From Bacteroidales bacterium (GTDB lineage: Bacteria > Bacteroidota > Bacteroidia > Bacteroidales > UBA3824): a DNA stretch of 8,954 bases. The notes under the pieces are model-generated. The model was not told where the DNA came from and searched no databases. It saw only the letters and a program-made list of their open reading frames with translations. The stretch spans positions 1-8,954 of the forward strand of contig JAEEXW010000096.1 of assembly GCA_016287995.1 (NCBI GenBank). Reading direction: 5' to 3'. A program made the position numbers and the translations under genes. Numbering within the stretch: position 1 is the first letter of the stretch; each line of letters begins with the position of its first letter. Positions 6,728-8,954 of the stretch are shown piece by piece.

Positions 6728-8071
6728 ATGAAAAAAAATCTGATTCTTAGTTTTCTGCTGTTTTTTTATTTCGGAGTTCATGCCCAAGAGCAGCGGGATT
6801 TTTCAAAATACGAACACAAACACGCTTTTCATAAGCCGTGGATTGGCAACAACAAGTTTTTGACCGATTATTTACAAGAAATTGGTTACGAAAATCAAAG
6901 TTTGCCGTTATATTCTGTTCCAGTAAAATTTTACGTTTTCGGCAAAAACAATGCTCCTGATATTCAAGATGTTAAGGAGACAATGCAAAACTTAAACAGT
7001 TTGAATTTGAAAAATAATACGCTTATTTCTTTTTATTTGGCTGACGTAAAATTTGTCCGCAAAAAAAAGTTTGACAAATTCGGTTATTATTCTCAGTTTC
7101 CGTTTCAGTCGTTTTTGCGCCATGACAAAAACGTGATGAATGTTTTTCTTGTCAGCAAACTTAAAAAGCCGGGTAAAAAAAACAAAAACCTCGAATATAC
7201 CGGTGCGTGCAATAATGTTAATCACACCGTTATAATTTCTTCAAAAAACGACGCTTCGGTTATCGCTCACGAAGTCGGACATTATTTTGTTTTGAAGCAC
7301 CCGCACAAAAATTATGACAAAGGCAAACACCGTCAAGAGGCTGTTAACAGGGACGTTTTTCGCGGCGGACTTTTCGTAAGGGGCAGAAATTGTGAGATTT
7401 GCGGCGACGGTTTGTCGGACACTTACGCTCAGCCGCATTTAGTAAAAAATACTGACAGACAGTGCAATTATCTTTCACCCGATTTAACCGACCGTCGCGG
7501 CGACAAATACATGCCGCAGTTAGACAACATCATGTCGTACACTACGGGAAAGCAATGCCGCAGAAATTTTACGCCGATGCAAAAAGCGGTTATGCTTTAT
7601 GAAGCCTCAAAGAAGAAAAATGCGGATTTGTGGCAGTTGAGACGGACTTTCGCAGACGAATTTGAGCCCGATTTTTCGCCTCAAATTGCAACGCTTTTGA
7701 AAGACAAAATTCTTCAAGACCATAATTTTCATAAAACGGTTTTGAAAAAAAATAAGATAACAGACCAAGACGTTGATTTTATGCGTTTTACGATTGGGAA
7801 AAAAGTCAACGCCGCAAAATCCAGAATCGTTGTTTCGGGAAAGGCGGCACTTAAAGCGGAAATTTTCTATACTGAAAACGACGATTTAAAAGTTTTTAAA
7901 GAGTTTTCTAAAAAGGGGGACGAAAAACTGGAAATTTCGTTGGAAGGTTTTTCTTCGGGAAGTTATTTTATAAAAATTTCTGAGGAGGAAACAAATCCTG
8001 ACAATAATGAAACTCTCTCGTATTCAATAACTTTGGATTTGGACAAGGAAGAAAATAATATCATAAAATAA
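6728..8071 (+). CDS. Secreted pappalysin-like (M43-type) zinc metalloprotease
   Basis: Starting at the ATG at 6728 gives 447 residues with a clean Sec signal peptide: MKKN, a hydrophobic core (residues 5-16) and predicted cleavage VHA|Q after residue 19. An in-frame TTG at 6677 is upstream of the candidate promoter -7 element and gives a poor signal peptide, so it is not used. The catalytic domain has HEVGHYFVLKH (181-191): zinc ligands His181, His185, His191 and base Glu182, in the metzincin pattern HExxHxxGxxH, except that Val188 replaces Gly. Pappalysin features follow: CGDGLSDTYAQP (225-236), the Met-turn NIMSYTTG with Met269, and CRRNFTPMQ (277-285). Cysteines at 161, 222, 225, 246 and 277 could form disulfides. 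Residues ~340-447 are a separate Lys/Glu-rich, probably beta-rich domain ending SYSITLDLDKEENNIIK. Relatives in Bacteroidota are often exported and degrade host or environmental proteins; the substrate is unknown. ribH starts 10 bases downstream. Confidence 0.82.
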   Translation: MKKNLILSFLLFFYFGVHAQEQRDFSKYEHKHAFHKPWIGNNKFLTDYLQEIGYENQSLPLYSVPVKFYVFGKNNAPDIQDVKETMQNLNSLNLKNNTLISFYLADVKFVRKKKFDKFGYYSQFPFQSFLRHDKNVMNVFLVSKLKKPGKKNKNLEYTGACNNVNHTVIISSKNDASVIAHEVGHYFVLKHPHKNYDKGKHRQEAVNRDVFRGGLFVRGRNCEICGDGLSDTYAQPHLVKNTDRQCNYLSPDLTDRRGDKYMPQLDNIMSYTTGKQCRRNFTPMQKAVMLYEASKKKNADLWQLRRTFADEFEPDFSPQIATLLKDKILQDHNFHKTVLKKNKITDQDVDFMRFTIGKKVNAAKSRIVVSGKAALKAEIFYTENDDLKVFKEFSKKGDEKLEISLEGFSSGSYFIKISEEETNPDNNETLSYSITLDLDKEENNIIK

Positions 8072-8081
8072 AAGAAAAATA

Positions 8082-8582
8082 ATGGCATCTAATTTAAAAA
8101 ACTTGTCGGATTTTTCCGGCTTTGACATTCCCGACGGCAAGGGCATGAAAGTCGCTGTTGTAGCCGCAGAATGGAATAGAGAAATTACAGACGCGCTTTT
8201 AGACGGCGCGGTTTCTACGCTGAAAGAAAACAATGTCAGCGAAAACGACATCTTGGTAGTACGTGTTCCGGGGACGTTTGAACTGACTTTCGGCGCAAAA
8301 TGCGTTTTGGAGCACGGCGGTTTTGACGCGGTAATTGTTATCGGTTGTGTGATTCAGGGTGATACGCGGCATTTTGACTTTATCTGCGACTCTGTAACTC
8401 AGGGTATTACGGATTTAAATGTCAAGTATGACTCGCCCGTTATTTTTGGTGTGCTGACAACCGACAATTTGCAGCAGGCTGAGGACCGCGCAGGCGGAAA
8501 ACTCGGCAACAAAGGCTCTGAGGCTGCTGTTACCGCGTTGCAGATGGCGGAGGTGAAAAATCGCCTTCTGAGGCAGCAATAA
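8082..8582 (+). CDS. ribH: 6,7-dimethyl-8-ribityllumazine synthase (RibH)
   Basis: RibH condenses 5-amino-6-ribitylamino-uracil with 3,4-dihydroxy-2-butanone 4-phosphate, the penultimate step of riboflavin synthesis, usually as a cytosolic icosahedral or pentameric assembly. Length 166, normal for the family. Seen motifs: AAEWNREIT (28-36, the W/F-N substrate loop), RVPGTFEL (61-68), IGCVIQGDTRHFDFI (87-101) with the catalytic His97, FGVLTTDN (122-129), and RAGGKLGNKGSEAA (136-149) with the phosphate-binding Arg136. All key residues are intact. The ATG at 8082 lies 10 bases after the protease stop, so it is probably cotranscribed from the protease promoter or from one within the protease gene; no separate promoter is evident. 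No other riboflavin gene is in the window. The last 53 bases overlap the convergent transporter gene. Confidence 0.96.
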   Translation: MASNLKNLSDFSGFDIPDGKGMKVAVVAAEWNREITDALLDGAVSTLKENNVSENDILVVRVPGTFELTFGAKCVLEHGGFDAVIVIGCVIQGDTRHFDFICDSVTQGITDLNVKYDSPVIFGVLTTDNLQQAEDRAGGKLGNKGSEAAVTALQMAEVKNRLLRQQ

Positions 8583-8954
8583 CAATGTTTGCGCAGATGT
8601 TCGACCAAGAGTCAACAGCGGCGCAGACTATCGAAAAAAACAAGTCGCAAACCGTTAGAACCCCGATTCCTTCAATCGGAAAGCCGAGCCGTTCAAGAAC
8701 GGGAAACAGCAAAACCGTAAGTTTGAGCGGGGTTTCAAACGTGGCGACGGAAATAAAAACGCATGACAAGACAAGCACCGCACCTTCCGAAAACGACATG
8801 TTGATTCCATACGTCTGAGCCGTATACAAGGCGGCTGAACACAAATAAACCGATGTTCCGCAAAAACTCAAAACCGTTGTAACCGGCAGCGAAAAGAGCG
8901 GAATCCTCGGCGAAACGCCAGCGTTTGACATCATTTTGTTCGCAGTAAGCGGCG
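8530..8954 (-). CDS. Divergent dicarboxylate/amino-acid:cation symporter (SLC1/DAACS-like), 3' part only
   Basis: The frame stays open to the window edge, so the start is outside; the visible ATG at 8934 is internal. About 140 residues are visible. Numbering from that ATG, the order matches the C-terminal transport core of GltPh/GltP-type carriers: PLTANKMMSNAGVSPRI before the TM7 region LPVTTVLSFCGTSVYL (17-31; usual NMDGT), a hairpin-2-like region SVATFETPLKLTVLLFPVLERLGFP (split around 62-86), and TM8 CDLFFSIVCAAVDSWSNICANIVIA (96-120). The canonical sodium and substrate residues are changed: the NMDGT Asp is Cys25, and the DMGRTxxNxxxD residues are Ser101, Cys104, Asp108 and Asn112. It may carry another substrate or use another ion. 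The tail EGDFSPPPSATR lies in the 53-base overlap with ribH. The family call rests on a hand alignment. Confidence 0.7.
   Translation of the reverse strand, partial: PLTANKMMSNAGVSPRIPLFSLPVTTVLSFCGTSVYLCSAALYTAQTYGINMSFSEGAVLVLSCVFISVATFETPLKLTVLLFPVLERLGFPIEGIGVLTVCDLFFSIVCAAVDSWSNICANIVIAASEGDFSPPPSATR

Noticed and set aside
8548..8568. Possible hairpin at the ribH 3' end: AGGTGA, loop AAAA, TCGCCT, with one or two wobble pairs.
   Set aside because: No T-run follows on either strand and the stem is short, so it is not supported as an intrinsic terminator; it lies inside coding sequence of two genes.
8585..8818. Plus-strand open frame just after ribH.
   Set aside because: It is antisense to the membrane segments of the transporter and its Ser/Thr-rich translation shows no domain; the transporter frame has matching hydrophobic segments and motif order.
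1..8954. CRISPR arrays, tRNA or rRNA genes, insertion sequences, phage or toxin-antitoxin genes.
   Set aside because: I looked for regular repeats, transposase motifs and RNA gene signatures and found none; nearly all bases lie in identifiable genes.

Overview
The window comes from a member of the Bacteroidota, probably Bacteroidales-like. The evidence is a run bamD-rpoZ-coaBC-porD in the order typical of that phylum, a Bacteroidota-type RNA polymerase omega subunit, a DUF4835/PorD-type protein linked to the type IX secretion system (T9SS), AT-rich intergenic DNA with matches to the Bacteroidota -7 element TAnnTTTG, and weak or absent Shine-Dalgarno sequences. Genus and species cannot be read from the window.

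Layout. Bases 1-662 (+) hold the 3' part of an OmpA-domain envelope protein whose start lies outside the window. Bases 699-3140 (+) encode PriA, the replication-restart helicase. Converging on it from the right is a compact minus-strand operon, transcribed bamD (6606-5803), rpoZ (5793-5251), coaBC (5244-4045), porD (4048-3137), with gaps of 9 and 6 bases and a 4-base ATGA overlap. A divergent promoter region of about 120 bases (6607-6727) separates this operon from a secreted pappalysin-like zinc metalloprotease (6728-8071, +), followed 10 bases later by ribH, lumazine synthase (8082-8582, +). At the right edge, converging on ribH and overlapping its last 53 bases, is the 3' part of a divergent dicarboxylate/amino-acid:cation symporter (8530-8954, -), cut by the window end.

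How the genes relate. The minus-strand operon mixes envelope biogenesis (BamD for beta-barrel insertion, PorD for T9SS) with transcription (omega) and coenzyme A synthesis (CoaBC). The protease carries a Sec signal peptide and could be exported or surface-delivered. Its C-terminal beta-rich domain ends differently from the classical T9SS sorting domain, so T9SS export is only a hypothesis. PriA and RibH are housekeeping genes.

No CRISPR array, tRNA, rRNA, insertion sequence, phage gene or obvious defence island is visible. I do not see a wholly new system. The parts most worth a second look are departures from family consensus: a metzincin motif with Val in place of the usual Gly, a CoaC domain with Ser where the catalytic Cys is expected, an SLC1-type transporter that has lost all the canonical ion- and substrate-binding residues in its visible part, an omega subunit with a long charged tail, and two convergent gene pairs that overlap at their stops.
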